Below, piece by piece: positions 1 through 9,744 of a stretch of DNA of 64,000 bases. Source of the DNA: SZUA-309 sp965230005 (lineage in GTDB: Bacteria; Pseudomonadota; Gammaproteobacteria; Pseudomonadales; Azotimanducaceae); contig OZ245934.1 in the NCBI GenBank assembly GCA_965230005.1, positions 124,001 through 188,000 of the forward strand. The letters are read 5' to 3'. Numbering within the stretch: the first letter of the stretch is position 1; every line of letters starts with the position of its first letter. Below the pieces are notes generated by a model. The model saw nothing but the letters and a program-made list of their open reading frames with translations. It made no database searches and had not been told where the DNA came from. The position numbers and the translations under genes were made by a program.

Positions 1-2
1 TC

Positions 3-2825
3 CTGGATCAGGAGCTGCCTCTGCCGCTCCAGGCTGGAGTGAACCGTGGGCATGTGTTTGCAGCAGAGATCGGCGACGGCAGCAGAGCGGCCTATTCGGC
101 CATGGGTGATACCACCAACACGGCTGCTCGACTCATGGCGCGGGCTCCTATGGGCAGCATCTATGCCCATCCGGTAACGCTGGACGAGTGTCAGACGCTG
201 TATGAGGCAACACCCACCGAGCCGCTGAGCTTCAAGGGGAAGGCCGCGCCGATCGTTGCCTACGAAGTGGGTGCAGAAATCGGTTTGCGCGAACGCGAAG
301 GCCTCGGAGTCGATACGCTGATCGGGCGTCAGAGTGAGCTGAGCCAGCTTCGACAGGCGATCGCGAAGGTAACCGGTGGCCAGGGTGGTGGTTCCCTGTC
401 TCTGGTTGGCGACACGGGTCTGGGTAAGACCCGACTGCTCCGCGAAGCCACGTCGCTGGTCGAGCCGATTCTGCGGACCCGGGGCGAACCGTACGGTGCA
501 AACAGCCCTTATCGAATGCTTCGCGATCCACTGCGACGCCTCCTCGGTCTTGATCCGGCTCGGGAGGGGTCCCTCGAAGCACAGCTCGAAGCCTCCGTGC
601 GGAAGCATTGCCCGGAGTTGCTGCCTTTTCTTTCTCTCCTCGGCGATGTGCTCAGCCTGTCCATTCCGCCGACCGAGCAGGTGGAAGCCATCGATCTGCG
701 TTTCCGTCCGGATCGGCGGGCAGACGTGCTCATTGAGCTCCTTACCGCGACGGTGACCGGACCCCTGACCTTTCTCGTCGACGAAGCTCACTGGTGTGAT
801 GAGGCGTCGGCACACTTGTTTGGGCGGATCGAGGCCGCGTGTGCCGAGAGACCGTGGTTGTTGCTGAGTGCGCGTCGTGACGTCGATCAGGGTTTTGTAC
901 CCGAAGCGGCTGCACAGATTGTGCTGGCACCGATGTCCGAAGAGGAGATCCGCACGCTTGTCCGGGTCGCCACTGATGCCGCGCCACTGCGGGATCATGA
1001 AATCCATGCGGTCGTCGCTCGGGCCGGTGGCTACCCGCTGTTTGCGGAAGAAATCATTCGCGCTTCCCGGGAAGCGGGTTCTCTGGATGCTGTGCCGGAA
1101 TCTCTCGAAGCTGCGATGGCGATACAGGTGGATGCGCTGGATCGAGCCGCCCGGCGTACGCTCCAGTTTGCCTCCGTACTGGGTCGGAGCTTCTCGAAGG
1201 TTGCGCTCGCCGGTCTTCTCGGCAGTGAAGAACGCACGTTGGAGGCCTCGCACCTCGAACGCCTTGAGGAATTTATCGTCCCGGAGCCCGGGGAACGTTT
1301 TCACTTCCGCAGCAGCATGCTCCGAGACACGGTCTATGAGGGTGTTGCCTATCGACTTCGGCGACGCCTGCACCAGGCTGCAGGCGAGGAGCTCGAGGCG
1401 CGCACGGACGATGCGGAGTCCGTTGCGGATGCGCTGGTGATTCATTTCTCCCGCGCAGGTGACGCCGAACGTTCCTGGCGTTACGGGCGTCTTGCAGGGG
1501 ATCGGGCAGTGGCTCGCCACGCGAACGGTGATGCGGCCAGCTTCTATGAGCTTGCGCTGGACGCTGCAAGACGAACGGAAGCCGTCAGTATAGAGCGCTG
1601 CGGGCCAGTCTGGGTGGATCTTGGGGAGGCGCGAAAAGCGGCTGGCATGTTCGACGAGGCGGCCGGCGCGTACCGGGAAGCCCTGAAGGCGGCTGCTGAC
1701 CCGCTGGTCCGCGCGCGGGTGCTGTTTGGTTTCGCGAAGCTGCGCGATCGTTCCGGTAAACCATCTTCTGCTCTGCGGGATCTGACCGCTGCTGAGAAAC
1801 TCATCGCGGACAGTCGTGAACCGGCCGCCGCGGCGCTGCGCGCCGAGTTGGTCTCCTTCCGTGCCAACGTGCTTTTTGGTCAGGACAAGCTCGATCGGGC
1901 CATTTCAGTAGCGGACCAGGCTGTAGGTCTGGCGGAAGCCGCTGAGGCGCAGGCAACGCTCGCGGAGTCGCTGGCGATTCGTGAATCGGCGCGGACGATG
2001 CTGCAGGGTCCCGGCGATGGAGCGGATCTCCGAAGGGCCCTGGTACTGTATGAGTCGCTCGGTGAACTGGTGCGTCAGGGCACGGTGCTTACGAACCTCG
2101 GTGTCTCGGTCGCTTTCGATGGACGCTGGGACGAAGCCATGGGTTATCTGCAGGAGGCCCGGGACCGCTACAGCCGTGGGGGCAACACCTGGGAAGCGGC
2201 TCTCGCAGCGGCAAACGTGGCAGATCTGCTGCTCTGTCAGGGGCACATCGACGAAGCAGGGCGCCTGCTCGAGGAATCTCTGCCGGTTGTGCGCGCGGCC
2301 CGCTGGGCGGAAGGTCTGTGCAGCATCCAGTTGCAGCTCGGTCATGTGCTCATTGAGCAGGGTCGACTTGCGGAAGGCGAGCAGATGCTCACCCAGGCCG
2401 GAGACGCTTTCCGCGACATCGGGCAACCTGACGGAGAGGCGGAGGCATCATTGCTTCGTGCGTCCGGCCGTCTGCTTGCCGATGAACCGGTGGCGGCGCT
2501 CGAGTTCCTCGACGCGGCCCTCGAGCAGGGTGGTGTTGACCTTGGCATGCTGGCGCCCCGGGAGTTGCTGCTGCGAGGCATCGCTCAAGCCATGCGCGGC
2601 GAACTGGCCGAGGCGATCCTTACCGGTGAGCGAGGCCTGGAGCTGGCGCGGCGCTACGAACTTCGGTACGAAACGGGCCTGCTCAGCCGCTTTCTCCTCG
2701 AAGCAGGTCGCCGGGGTGAGGTGCTTACCGCGGCCGAACAGGCTTCGCTCGCCGCGGAGGTGGCGCTTCTGGAAGACCTCGGTGTCGTGCAACCACCGAG
2801 GTCTTACATCTGGGAACCAACCTGA
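3..2825 (+). CDS. class III cyclase / AAA-ATPase / TPR regulator (5' truncated by window)
   Basis: The reading frame is open from the first bases of the window, so the gene begins upstream; the GTG at 39 is internal. The visible start is the end of a class III adenylate/guanylate cyclase domain, with the pattern GDTTNTAARL. It is followed by a linker and an AAA/STAND ATPase: Walker A GDTGLGKT about 40 codons after residue 85 of the visible protein, and a Walker B-like FLVDEAHWCD further on. The last ~500 residues are alanine- and leucine-rich helical repeats of TPR type. Such proteins are usually cytoplasmic signal regulators coupling cyclase activity to an ATPase and a protein-binding repeat. 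Whether the cyclase is catalytically complete cannot be judged here. It converges on the next gene with a few bases between the stops. Confidence 0.85.
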   Translation: MDQELPLPLQAGVNRGHVFAAEIGDGSRAAYSAMGDTTNTAARLMARAPMGSIYAHPVTLDECQTLYEATPTEPLSFKGKAAPIVAYEVGAEIGLREREGLGVDTLIGRQSELSQLRQAIAKVTGGQGGGSLSLVGDTGLGKTRLLREATSLVEPILRTRGEPYGANSPYRMLRDPLRRLLGLDPAREGSLEAQLEASVRKHCPELLPFLSLLGDVLSLSIPPTEQVEAIDLRFRPDRRADVLIELLTATVTGPLTFLVDEAHWCDEASAHLFGRIEAACAERPWLLLSARRDVDQGFVPEAAAQIVLAPMSEEEIRTLVRVATDAAPLRDHEIHAVVARAGGYPLFAEEIIRASREAGSLDAVPESLEAAMAIQVDALDRAARRTLQFASVLGRSFSKVALAGLLGSEERTLEASHLERLEEFIVPEPGERFHFRSSMLRDTVYEGVAYRLRRRLHQAAGEELEARTDDAESVADALVIHFSRAGDAERSWRYGRLAGDRAVARHANGDAASFYELALDAARRTEAVSIERCGPVWVDLGEARKAAGMFDEAAGAYREALKAAADPLVRARVLFGFAKLRDRSGKPSSALRDLTAAEKLIADSREPAAAALRAELVSFRANVLFGQDKLDRAISVADQAVGLAEAAEAQATLAESLAIRESARTMLQGPGDGADLRRALVLYESLGELVRQGTVLTNLGVSVAFDGRWDEAMGYLQEARDRYSRGGNTWEAALAAANVADLLLCQGHIDEAGRLLEESLPVVRAARWAEGLCSIQLQLGHVLIEQGRLAEGEQMLTQAGDAFRDIGQPDGEAEASLLRASGRLLADEPVAALEFLDAALEQGGVDLGMLAPRELLLRGIAQAMRGELAEAILTGERGLELARRYELRYETGLLSRFLLEAGRRGEVLTAAEQASLAAEVALLEDLGVVQPPRSYIWEPT

Positions 2826-2832
2826 TGGCAGC

Positions 2833-4362
2833 CTAGAAGCGAGCCATCCTCAGGTCGCCCTGGATAAAGATCAGCTCGTAATCGCGGAACAGCGACGTGG
2901 CTGAGTCGACGTCTCCCGGGGACAATCCCGGGCAGGGTCCGCCATCGCAGATCGCGTCCGGATCCTGAACCTGTGAGGTGCGGCTGTCGATGAGGCAGGC
3001 GATCTGCCTGCCGATCGGACAGTCTGCAGACGTGCATTGGTCCGGAAAGGTTGCTGGTACCAGAACGTCATCGTAGGTCTCGAGGAGGCTGCACTCAGCC
3101 GGACTCACGTTCGTCGTGACCGTGCCGCCGTCGATGATCGGATCGATGCCGTTGGTCGGTACGGACAGCTGGTAGAGCAGACCCGTACCGCAGTCGGTGC
3201 TGGGATTCGGCTCAACCAGCGCATCGAGGATCGGCGTGATACCCGCGCAGTAGCTCACGGGCACGTCGCCCTGAGTCAGCGGCGTGGTCAATCCACCCCA
3301 GGAAATCTCCGTCTCCTGCAGCAGCGGTTTCCCAGCGGTGAAGTCGCCGGGTTCTTCCGGCCACCAGACCTCGCACAGGAAGGCAAAGTCCTCGCGAGCC
3401 ACGCCGGGTTGATCGCCATGGATGAAGTCCACGGAGCAGGTGCCGCCATCGAGACAGTCGGTCTCGATGATGTAGGGCACAGCCAGACACTGGGACCCGT
3501 CGCGGTTCGGCAGCCGGCGACATTGGACACCGCCCCCGGCATCGAAAATGCCATCCAGCGGATCGGTAATCGTTACCGCTCCAATGGACATGGAGTCTTC
3601 CTCGCAGGTCAACGTTCCCGTTGCAACGAGGCCCAGCTCGAGCGTGGCGCTGCGTATACCGACGTCGCCGGCGGTGACCTTGAATTCGATGCGCTCCCAA
3701 TCCCCGACGTCGCTGTCGAAGTCGCTTTCGGCCAGCGAGAACTGGAAATCCGAGTTGGGGTTCGACTGCGCGGAGCAGGCGAACTGTACGATTCCGTTGA
3801 AGCCGGGATCGAGGGGGTCTCCGCTGGTGCCGAAGGGGTCACAGGCCGATTTGCCAGTGAACACCTTGTAGGAGTACGTGAGCCCCGGTGCTGCCGGGAG
3901 GAAGTTGCCCTCCGCGTCGTAGGCCAGCAGTTCGAATACGGCGTCGTCGGTGACGATGATGTCGAAACTGAAGTTGCTCACCTGGCCGGATGGCACATCG
4001 TCACCGAGGCTCATACCCAGCGTTTCGCCATCAACGGCGAAGCCGCAGCCTTGTCCGTTGGTCGAATCGATGCCGATCGAAAGGCGCTGCAGCGAGATGG
4101 ACGGGTCGCCGGATGGCGAAGCGCTGAACTGGAGCAGATCGGGCGCGCCGGTGTCCTGATCGATCCTGCACCGGTTGGAGTTGTTGCCCAGGGGTTCCAG
4201 CGGTTCAACCAGCTCACCGAAGACGATGGTGCCGAGGCTGACGTCGGCCTCGATGGTACCGACCGGCAGACTTTCCGCGGTGGCCGTTCCTGCCCAGAGA
4301 AGTGACAACCAGAGCGCGGCGCTCAGCCGCCGACGGTTTCGGAACCCGAACTTAGATCTCAT
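2833..4362 (-). CDS. secreted hypothetical protein
   Basis: A 509-residue protein with an N-terminal basic stretch (RNRRR) and a hydrophobic signal peptide ending near ATA-ES, so it should be exported. The start at 4362 is preferred over the upstream in-frame ATG at 4407 because GGGGGA lies about 8 bases before it and the signal peptide then begins at once. The mature part is rich in Asp, Gly, Ser, Thr and paired cysteines (for example CRRLPN, CSVDF, CEVWWP), suggesting a disulphide-stabilised beta-rich extracellular protein. I recognise no named domain. It stands alone, convergent with the cyclase gene. Confidence 0.75.
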   Translation of the reverse strand: MRSKFGFRNRRRLSAALWLSLLWAGTATAESLPVGTIEADVSLGTIVFGELVEPLEPLGNNSNRCRIDQDTGAPDLLQFSASPSGDPSISLQRLSIGIDSTNGQGCGFAVDGETLGMSLGDDVPSGQVSNFSFDIIVTDDAVFELLAYDAEGNFLPAAPGLTYSYKVFTGKSACDPFGTSGDPLDPGFNGIVQFACSAQSNPNSDFQFSLAESDFDSDVGDWERIEFKVTAGDVGIRSATLELGLVATGTLTCEEDSMSIGAVTITDPLDGIFDAGGGVQCRRLPNRDGSQCLAVPYIIETDCLDGGTCSVDFIHGDQPGVAREDFAFLCEVWWPEEPGDFTAGKPLLQETEISWGGLTTPLTQGDVPVSYCAGITPILDALVEPNPSTDCGTGLLYQLSVPTNGIDPIIDGGTVTTNVSPAECSLLETYDDVLVPATFPDQCTSADCPIGRQIACLIDSRTSQVQDPDAICDGGPCPGLSPGDVDSATSLFRDYELIFIQGDLRMARF

Positions 4363-4575
4363 CTTCTGTCCCCCACGCGGTGAGACCGGTAAGGATCTCT
4401 GAGCCACGCTCGTTTAACTGTTTGTTTGGTGAGGTCTGTCCGCGGGTCCCTTGCGGAATCAGGGCGTGTGCAGTCCTTTCGGCCCCCGACTCCCAACTGA
4501 TTGAATATAAGTCAAGTTAACTGGTCAATCGTCCGGGGGATTGTTAGCGTTTTGTGATCTGCGTCACAGCGGGGA

Positions 4576-5607
4576 TCAGGTCTTCGAGACTGCGGCTTCT
4601 CCGGTGAACAGCTCCCGATTCGCTCGACGCAGGAATAAGAGACCGATCCCGGCGTTGAACAGCAGAAAGAAGTTGTGCTGGACGAAGCCAAAGATGGCCA
4701 TCTCCGCCACGTTGTCGGGGAACAGCGTCGGCCACAGGGCCACGGCGAAGGCCCGGAACGGACCTGGAATCAGCGTGCCGAAAAAGATGAGCGGGAGCAC
4801 GCCGATCATCTGTATGAAGGGGATCTCGACCCCGAAGAGACCGGCGGCCATGGAGTAGACCCAGACGGCGCCGACCAGGGCCGGCGAACGGAGCACCATG
4901 ATGGTCAGGTAGTAGTGCCACTTCGCATTGCGGAAGGATTTCAGCAGCGGCTTCTGGCGCACGCCGATGCCGTCGAAGCGATCGCTGCGGAAGAAAAAGA
5001 TGAAGGCCGCCAGGAAAATGGCCGCACCCAGGGCGATGTAGGGAATGTTGTGGAAAATCTCCGGCACGATGTTCCAGCTGACGGTCACACCGATGAGGGC
5101 CCAGCTGAGGAGATAGAAGAACTCGCAGAACATGATGAACAGCATGCTCGATGCCACTTCCCAACCCGGCACGCCTTCGCGCCGATTCAGGTAGAGCGCC
5201 ATCGCACCTTTACCCACCTGCTCGTTGAGGATCGAGATGATGTAGGTGCTCGCCCGCACGGGCAGCAGATCCTTGTACGCGATGTCGTCCGCGTTGAACC
5301 AGCGGATCACCCGCCAGAGAACGGCCGTGTCGATGAGCAGATAGAGAAAGGAGTAGGGGATCATCAGGCCGAGCCAGGCAATCCAGTTAACGGAGGCGAA
5401 GACGTCGGCGAGGTAGCCGATCACCGTCATGCCTTCCGGAGTCTGGCTGGCGATCCGGTTGTAGAGATAGGCAAAGCAGACGATGGTGATCAGCCAGGGT
5501 AGCGCGCGCTGCCAGAGCGGCGCTTTCCGCTTGGGGGCGAGAGCCTCGCTGTCGTTCCCCGCCATTGCCTGTTCACCGGTGGAACCGGCGCCTTCCTCGT
5601 TGCTCAT
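4576..5607 (-). CDS. multi-pass membrane protein, possibly LPG-synthase TM-like family
   Basis: A 343-residue integral membrane protein with about seven to eight hydrophobic segments, for example around LPWLITIVCFAYLY, WLGLMIPYSFLYLLI and ALIGVTVSW. The layout and the polar motif INEQVGKGA between helices resemble the membrane domain of lysylphosphatidylglycerol-synthase or flippase-like proteins. That assignment is by general resemblance only. An upstream in-frame ATG at 5640 is possible; neither start has a strong ribosome-binding site, and 5607 gives a short polar N-terminus (MSNEEGAG). It is divergent from htpX across about 314 bases. Confidence 0.7.
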   Translation of the reverse strand: MSNEEGAGSTGEQAMAGNDSEALAPKRKAPLWQRALPWLITIVCFAYLYNRIASQTPEGMTVIGYLADVFASVNWIAWLGLMIPYSFLYLLIDTAVLWRVIRWFNADDIAYKDLLPVRASTYIISILNEQVGKGAMALYLNRREGVPGWEVASSMLFIMFCEFFYLLSWALIGVTVSWNIVPEIFHNIPYIALGAAIFLAAFIFFFRSDRFDGIGVRQKPLLKSFRNAKWHYYLTIMVLRSPALVGAVWVYSMAAGLFGVEIPFIQMIGVLPLIFFGTLIPGPFRAFAVALWPTLFPDNVAEMAIFGFVQHNFFLLFNAGIGLLFLRRANRELFTGEAAVSKT

Positions 5608-5921
5608 GCACTGCTGCCCGTCTGCGTGAGAGGCAAGCATACTGCCAGGGCCCCCCGGAGAGTAGGCCAGACAGGCTGGACGCGGTTTTCACGCCTGAAG
5701 CGAACTCGAGGCGCTATAATCGGTCTCAGTAGGCGACGGTTGCGGGTCTGCCTCAGAGCCTTCCCGAGCCTTGGAATCCGGCCGATGGCCCCCATAACTG
5801 CTACATGCCCGTGTTTGCGGTCAGGGCGGCGCGGCACTGACCCCTCCGGAGCTGAGCTCCAGCTCAAACAAGCCCTGAATTTTGATCAGTCCTTAACGCA
5901 GGAAGTTTAGACAGCACAATC
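5608..5921. other. intergenic region between membrane protein and htpX
   Basis: This 314-base divergent region holds the likely promoters of both neighbours. A TATAAT box is visible on the plus strand at 5715-5720. I see no convincing -35 at normal spacing. No coding sequence with family resemblance is seen; a plus-strand ORF through the region looks like chance. Confidence 0.4.
5715..5720 (+). promoter_or_regulatory. possible -10 box upstream of htpX
   Basis: A perfect TATAAT hexamer sits about 200 bases upstream of the htpX ATG in a divergent intergenic region. Matches to a -35 (TTGACA) at 16-18 bases are poor, so the box may be fortuitous or activator-dependent. Confidence 0.3.
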
Positions 5922-6809
5922 ATGAAGAGAGTACTTCTGTTTCTGGGTACCAACCTCGCGGTCATCGTTCTCGCCAGCATGACCTTCAGGCTGCTCGGTT
6001 TCGAGAGCATCCTCTACAACAATGGCGTCGATCTGAATCTGCAGGCGCTGCTCGTGTTCTGTGCGCTGCTCGGCTTCGGCGGCTCTTTCATCTCTCTACT
6101 GATGTCTAAGGCGATTGCCAAATGGTCGACGAAGGCGCAGGTCATCGACCAGCCGCGTAACGACGGCGAGCGCTGGCTTGTGCAGACCGTTGCCCGTCAG
6201 GCCGAAGCCGCGGGGATCGGGATGCCGGAAGTGGCCATTTTCCCCTCACCGGAACCCAACGCCTTCGCGACCGGCGCCTCCCGGAATAAGGCCCTTGTCG
6301 CCGTAAGCGTTGGTCTCCTCGAGCACATGAGCCGCGACGAAGTGGAAGCCGTGCTCGGTCATGAAATAGGCCACGTTGCCAATGGCGACATGATCACGCT
6401 GACGTTGATCCAGGGGGTGGTGAATACCTTTGTGCTGTTCCTGGCCCGCATCATCGGCTTCTTCGTCGATCGGGTGCTGCTGAAGAACGAGCAGGGGCTT
6501 GGCATCGGTTACTGGGTAACGACCATTGCTGCAGAAATTGTGCTCGGCATTCTCGCCAGCGCCATTGTCATGTGGTTCTCCCGGCAGCGAGAGTTCCGAG
6601 CCGATCACGCCGGTGCGGAACTGGCGGGCCGACAGAAGATGATTGCAGCGCTGGAGCGTCTCAAGCGCTATCAGGAGGTGCCCAGCACCATGCCGGATTC
6701 GCTGGTGGCTTTCGGGATTTCGACCGGTGCGAAGGCCGGACTCCGCGCCATGTTCTCTTCCCACCCGCCGCTCGAAGAGCGAATCGCGGCTCTGAAGAAC
6801 GCAGGCTGA
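5922..6809 (+). CDS. htpX: protease HtpX
   Basis: Membrane-bound M48 zinc metalloprotease of the inner membrane that degrades misfolded membrane proteins in partnership with FtsH. The protein is 295 residues, the usual HtpX length. Two N-terminal membrane segments (about residues 4-22 and 40-62) precede the catalytic motif HEIGH at residues 147-151; the third zinc ligand is Glu224 in REFRADHAG. Two further hydrophobic segments (about 160-183 and 195-220) lie between them. The start ATG has only a distant GGAAG, so initiation is probably modest. The heme A synthase gene follows within a few bases and may be cotranscribed. Confidence 0.95.
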   Translation: MKRVLLFLGTNLAVIVLASMTFRLLGFESILYNNGVDLNLQALLVFCALLGFGGSFISLLMSKAIAKWSTKAQVIDQPRNDGERWLVQTVARQAEAAGIGMPEVAIFPSPEPNAFATGASRNKALVAVSVGLLEHMSRDEVEAVLGHEIGHVANGDMITLTLIQGVVNTFVLFLARIIGFFVDRVLLKNEQGLGIGYWVTTIAAEIVLGILASAIVMWFSRQREFRADHAGAELAGRQKMIAALERLKRYQEVPSTMPDSLVAFGISTGAKAGLRAMFSSHPPLEERIAALKNAG

Positions 6810-6814
6810 TTTCC

Positions 6815-7921
6815 TTGGCTCAGGTGCCTCTGCCCGATCGTCCTTTCCAGCACGACCGGACCCTCGCGGTCTGGCTGCTGATCTGCTGCGCGACCATCTT
6901 CTGCATGGTGGTCCTCGGCGGCGTAACCCGGCTGACGGGCTCAGGGCTCTCCATGGTCGAGTGGGAACCGATCATGGGCGCGCTGCCACCGCTGTCGGAA
7001 GCCGAGTGGCAGGAAAGCTTCGAGCAGTATCGCCAGTACCCGGAATACAAACTGAAAAACGCTGGAATGGACCTGGAGGGCTTCAAGGGCATCTTCTGGC
7101 TCGAGTACCTGCATCGGGTGCTGGGTCGGGTCATTGGCCTGCTCTTTGGCCTGCCGCTGCTCTATTTCCTGATCCGGCGCCAGGTGGACCGGCCACTGGT
7201 GCCGAAGCTGACGCTGCTGTTCTGCCTCGGCGGGGCGCAGGGCCTCATGGGCTGGTACATGGTACAGAGCGGTCTCGTCGACGATCCCAACGTCTCACAG
7301 TATCGACTCACGGCACATCTGCTGCTGGCCATCATCATCTATGCCTACATGTTCTGGCTGGCCCTCGACCTGCTTCGGGGCCGTAATCAGGTGCGGATCA
7401 GAAACGCCTGGGGCAGCGGCGCGCTCGTGCTCACGGGTTTCGTGCTGCTCACCGTTGCCTCCGGCGGTTTCGTTGCCGGACTGAAGGCGGGTTTTACCTA
7501 TAACACCTTCCCACTCATGAACGGCCAGTGGGTGCCGGATGGGATGCTGCTCATGGAGCCGCTGTGGCGGAATGCCTTCGAGAACATCACGGCGGTGCAG
7601 TTCAACCACCGCTGGCTCGCCATGTCTGTCGCCACCGCCGTGGTCATTTTCTGGTGGCTCGCCCGACGGCGGAGCGTGGATAACGGGCTCCGCATCGGGC
7701 TGGATCTGCTGCTCGGCGCCGTGCTGCTGCAGGTCGGTCTTGGCATCACGACCCTGCTCATGGTGGTGCCTATTCCCCTCGCAGCCGCCCATCAGGCGGG
7801 TGCCGTGCTGCTGCTGACTGCGTTACTCAACGTGGCCCATGAACTGCGTCGGCCCGGTGTGCTCAGCGCGCCGACCGCGGTGCCGGCTGAGGCGGCCGTC
7901 AAGGCGACCGCCTCCGGCTGA
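6815..7921 (+). CDS. ctaA: heme A synthase (COX15/CtaA family)
   Basis: Integral membrane enzyme that oxidises the C8 methyl of heme O to give heme A for aa3-type cytochrome oxidases. The 368-residue protein has about eight membrane segments. Family motifs are visible: GGVTRLTGSGLSMVEW near the N-terminus, EYLHRVLGR with a heme-ligand His, NHRWLA, and AAHQAGA near the C-terminus. No ATG fits the conserved N-terminus. TTG at 6815 is chosen because AGG lies 9 bases upstream, inside the end of htpX; GTG at 6824 is the alternative. The spacing to htpX (5 bases) suggests translational coupling. No cytochrome oxidase genes are in the window. Confidence 0.92.
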   Translation: MAQVPLPDRPFQHDRTLAVWLLICCATIFCMVVLGGVTRLTGSGLSMVEWEPIMGALPPLSEAEWQESFEQYRQYPEYKLKNAGMDLEGFKGIFWLEYLHRVLGRVIGLLFGLPLLYFLIRRQVDRPLVPKLTLLFCLGGAQGLMGWYMVQSGLVDDPNVSQYRLTAHLLLAIIIYAYMFWLALDLLRGRNQVRIRNAWGSGALVLTGFVLLTVASGGFVAGLKAGFTYNTFPLMNGQWVPDGMLLMEPLWRNAFENITAVQFNHRWLAMSVATAVVIFWWLARRRSVDNGLRIGLDLLLGAVLLQVGLGITTLLMVVPIPLAAAHQAGAVLLLTALLNVAHELRRPGVLSAPTAVPAEAAVKATASG

Positions 7922-7927
7922 GCCCGG

Positions 7928-8851
7928 TCAGTTCCGGTTGACGAGCACCAGGCCGACGCCGACCAGCAGCAGGCCGAGCAGGAAACTGCCGGTCAGCTGA
8001 TCTGCGAAGATCAGCCAGCCGAAGAAGATGCCGAACACGGGCGTCAGCAGGCTGAAAGAGGCCATGTTCGCCACTGGATAGACGGAAAGAATCCAGAACC
8101 AGACCACGAAGCCGATGGCCACGATCACGATGACCTGGAAGGCGAAGATGCCGTAGGTGAGCGCCGTCGGTTCACGGATCGTATCCCCGAGCAGCAGCGC
8201 GAGCGGCACAACGAGCACCGCAGACACCGCCAGCTGATAGAGCAGATTCATCTCCGGGCTCGTTTCTGCGAGCTTCGTCGTGCGTGCGAGCAGAGCAATG
8301 CCGGCCCAGCAGAGCGCGCCACCCAGCGCCAGGACGTCACCCTGCCAGCTGCCACCTTCGGAGCCGCCGAGCAGCGCCGTGGCGATGCCCGCGAAAGCGA
8401 CGCTCAGGCCCGCAATCTTGGTGCCGGTCAGGCGTTCGCCCGGGATCAGGAAGTGGGCGCCGACCGCAACCCAGAGCGGCATGGTGTAGAAGAACAGCGA
8501 CACCCGGGACACGCTCGTCAGGTCCAGCGCCAGAAACAGCAGGCAGAACTCACCGGAGAAAAGCACGCCGTTGGCGAGGCCAGGGAGCAGCGTGCCGTCG
8601 CTGAGAGAGAGGCGTTTGCGGGCCCAGAGCGCATAGAGCAGTACCGGCACAAACGCGCAGGCCGACCGCAGTCCCGCCTGGAAGACCGGGGCGAAACCGT
8701 CGTTCACGACCTTGACCAGCGCCTGATTGAGGCCCAGCAGCACGTTGAAGCCGATGAGCAGACTGGCCCCGAAGGCATCCATACGCTCGCGACGCAAAGC
8801 TGCCGCACCTTCCGGAGCGGTTGGTCCCGACTGCCTGCCGCGGCTACTCAA
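7928..8851 (-). CDS. EamA/DMT-family transporter
   Basis: A 307-residue membrane protein with ten predicted segments arranged as two EamA repeats, typical of drug/metabolite transporter permeases of the inner membrane. The signature FFYTMPLWVAVGAHFL of the first repeat and the ALLTPVFGIFFGW-like motif of the second (SLLTPVFGIFFG) are visible. Substrate cannot be told from sequence. Its ATG overlaps the stop of the upstream PCMT gene by four bases (ATGA), so the two are almost certainly one transcript. It converges with heme A synthase. Confidence 0.88.
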   Translation of the reverse strand: MSSRGRQSGPTAPEGAAALRRERMDAFGASLLIGFNVLLGLNQALVKVVNDGFAPVFQAGLRSACAFVPVLLYALWARKRLSLSDGTLLPGLANGVLFSGEFCLLFLALDLTSVSRVSLFFYTMPLWVAVGAHFLIPGERLTGTKIAGLSVAFAGIATALLGGSEGGSWQGDVLALGGALCWAGIALLARTTKLAETSPEMNLLYQLAVSAVLVVPLALLLGDTIREPTALTYGIFAFQVIVIVAIGFVVWFWILSVYPVANMASFSLLTPVFGIFFGWLIFADQLTGSFLLGLLLVGVGLVLVNRN

Positions 8852-9663
8852 GGGCGGTGTTCATCAGCACGGGTCAACGGCACAAACTGCACCGGCAGCA
8901 CCTGCGTCGTCGTGACGCCGTCGGCTGATTTCGCCACCACGGTGAGATTCTGACCGCCATGTCGCGGTCCGAGGGGCAACACCATGCGGCCGTCATCCGC
9001 GAGCTGGGCGAGGAGGGCAGGGGGAATGTCCTCGCCGACGGCGGTAACGATGATCCGATCGAAGGGCGCCGCCTCCGGCCAGCCGTGCCAGCCGTCGCCC
9101 GCGCGCACCGTGACGCTGTCATAGCCAAGCCGCGTCAGGCGCTCGGCAGCACTGTCAGCGAGCTGGGGGATGATCTCGATGGTGTAGACCTCGGCCCCCA
9201 AAGCTGCCAGCACCGCTGCCTGATAGGCAGAACCGGTACCGATCTCCAGCACCTTCTGGCCCGCCTCGAGCTCGAGGAGATCGGTCATGAGGGCGACGAT
9301 GAAGGGCTGGGAAATCGTCTGCCCATAGCCGATGGGCAGCGGCCGGTTTTCCCAGGCATAGAGCTCGGAGCCGCGGGGGACGAACTTTTCCCGGTCGACG
9401 CGTGCCATGGCGTCGAGCACCGCGTCGCTCAGGCGGTCGCGTCCCGTGTAGTGACGGGTGTCTTCGGTGTCCCGACGGATTTCTTCGAGCAACGCCTGCA
9501 TGGCGGAGGTCTCCCCGACTGCTGTGGTGGAGGTCGCGCCGAGGGCTTTACCCTGAATTGCGAGCGCGCAGCAGAGCAGAGTGAGCGCCAGGGCGATGCC
9601 TGTACGGCGCCGTTCTCTCCATTGCGCTCTCCATCGCTCTCCGGCCCGTTTTCCCCCTTCCAT
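8848..9663 (-). CDS. pcm: protein-L-isoaspartate O-methyltransferase with export signal
   Basis: Repairs isoaspartyl residues in aged proteins by SAM-dependent methylation. The 271-residue protein has the PCMT motifs: GYGQTISQPF, the SAM-binding LEIGTGSAYQAAVLA, and FDRIIVTAVGEDIP. The typical enzyme is about 210 residues. The extra N-terminus carries an Arg-rich stretch followed by a hydrophobic segment (GIALALTLLCCALAIQGKALG), which looks like a signal peptide, so this copy should act in the periplasm. A cytoplasmic paralogue would be expected elsewhere in the genome. It is cotranscribed with the downstream transporter. Confidence 0.92.
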   Translation of the reverse strand: MEGGKRAGERWRAQWRERRRTGIALALTLLCCALAIQGKALGATSTTAVGETSAMQALLEEIRRDTEDTRHYTGRDRLSDAVLDAMARVDREKFVPRGSELYAWENRPLPIGYGQTISQPFIVALMTDLLELEAGQKVLEIGTGSAYQAAVLAALGAEVYTIEIIPQLADSAAERLTRLGYDSVTVRAGDGWHGWPEAAPFDRIIVTAVGEDIPPALLAQLADDGRMVLPLGPRHGGQNLTVVAKSADGVTTTQVLPVQFVPLTRADEHRP

Positions 9664-9744
9664 AGTGTCCCCCGACCCGCCAGACCGGGTCCATTCTAGC
9701 GTGCCGTCGCTCGGGCGTGCTCCCGGGTGCGTTCCGAGGCCGGT

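Noticed and set aside
3037..4305. 422-residue plus-strand ORF
   Set aside because: Antisense of the secreted protein gene, which has a signal peptide and ribosome-binding site.
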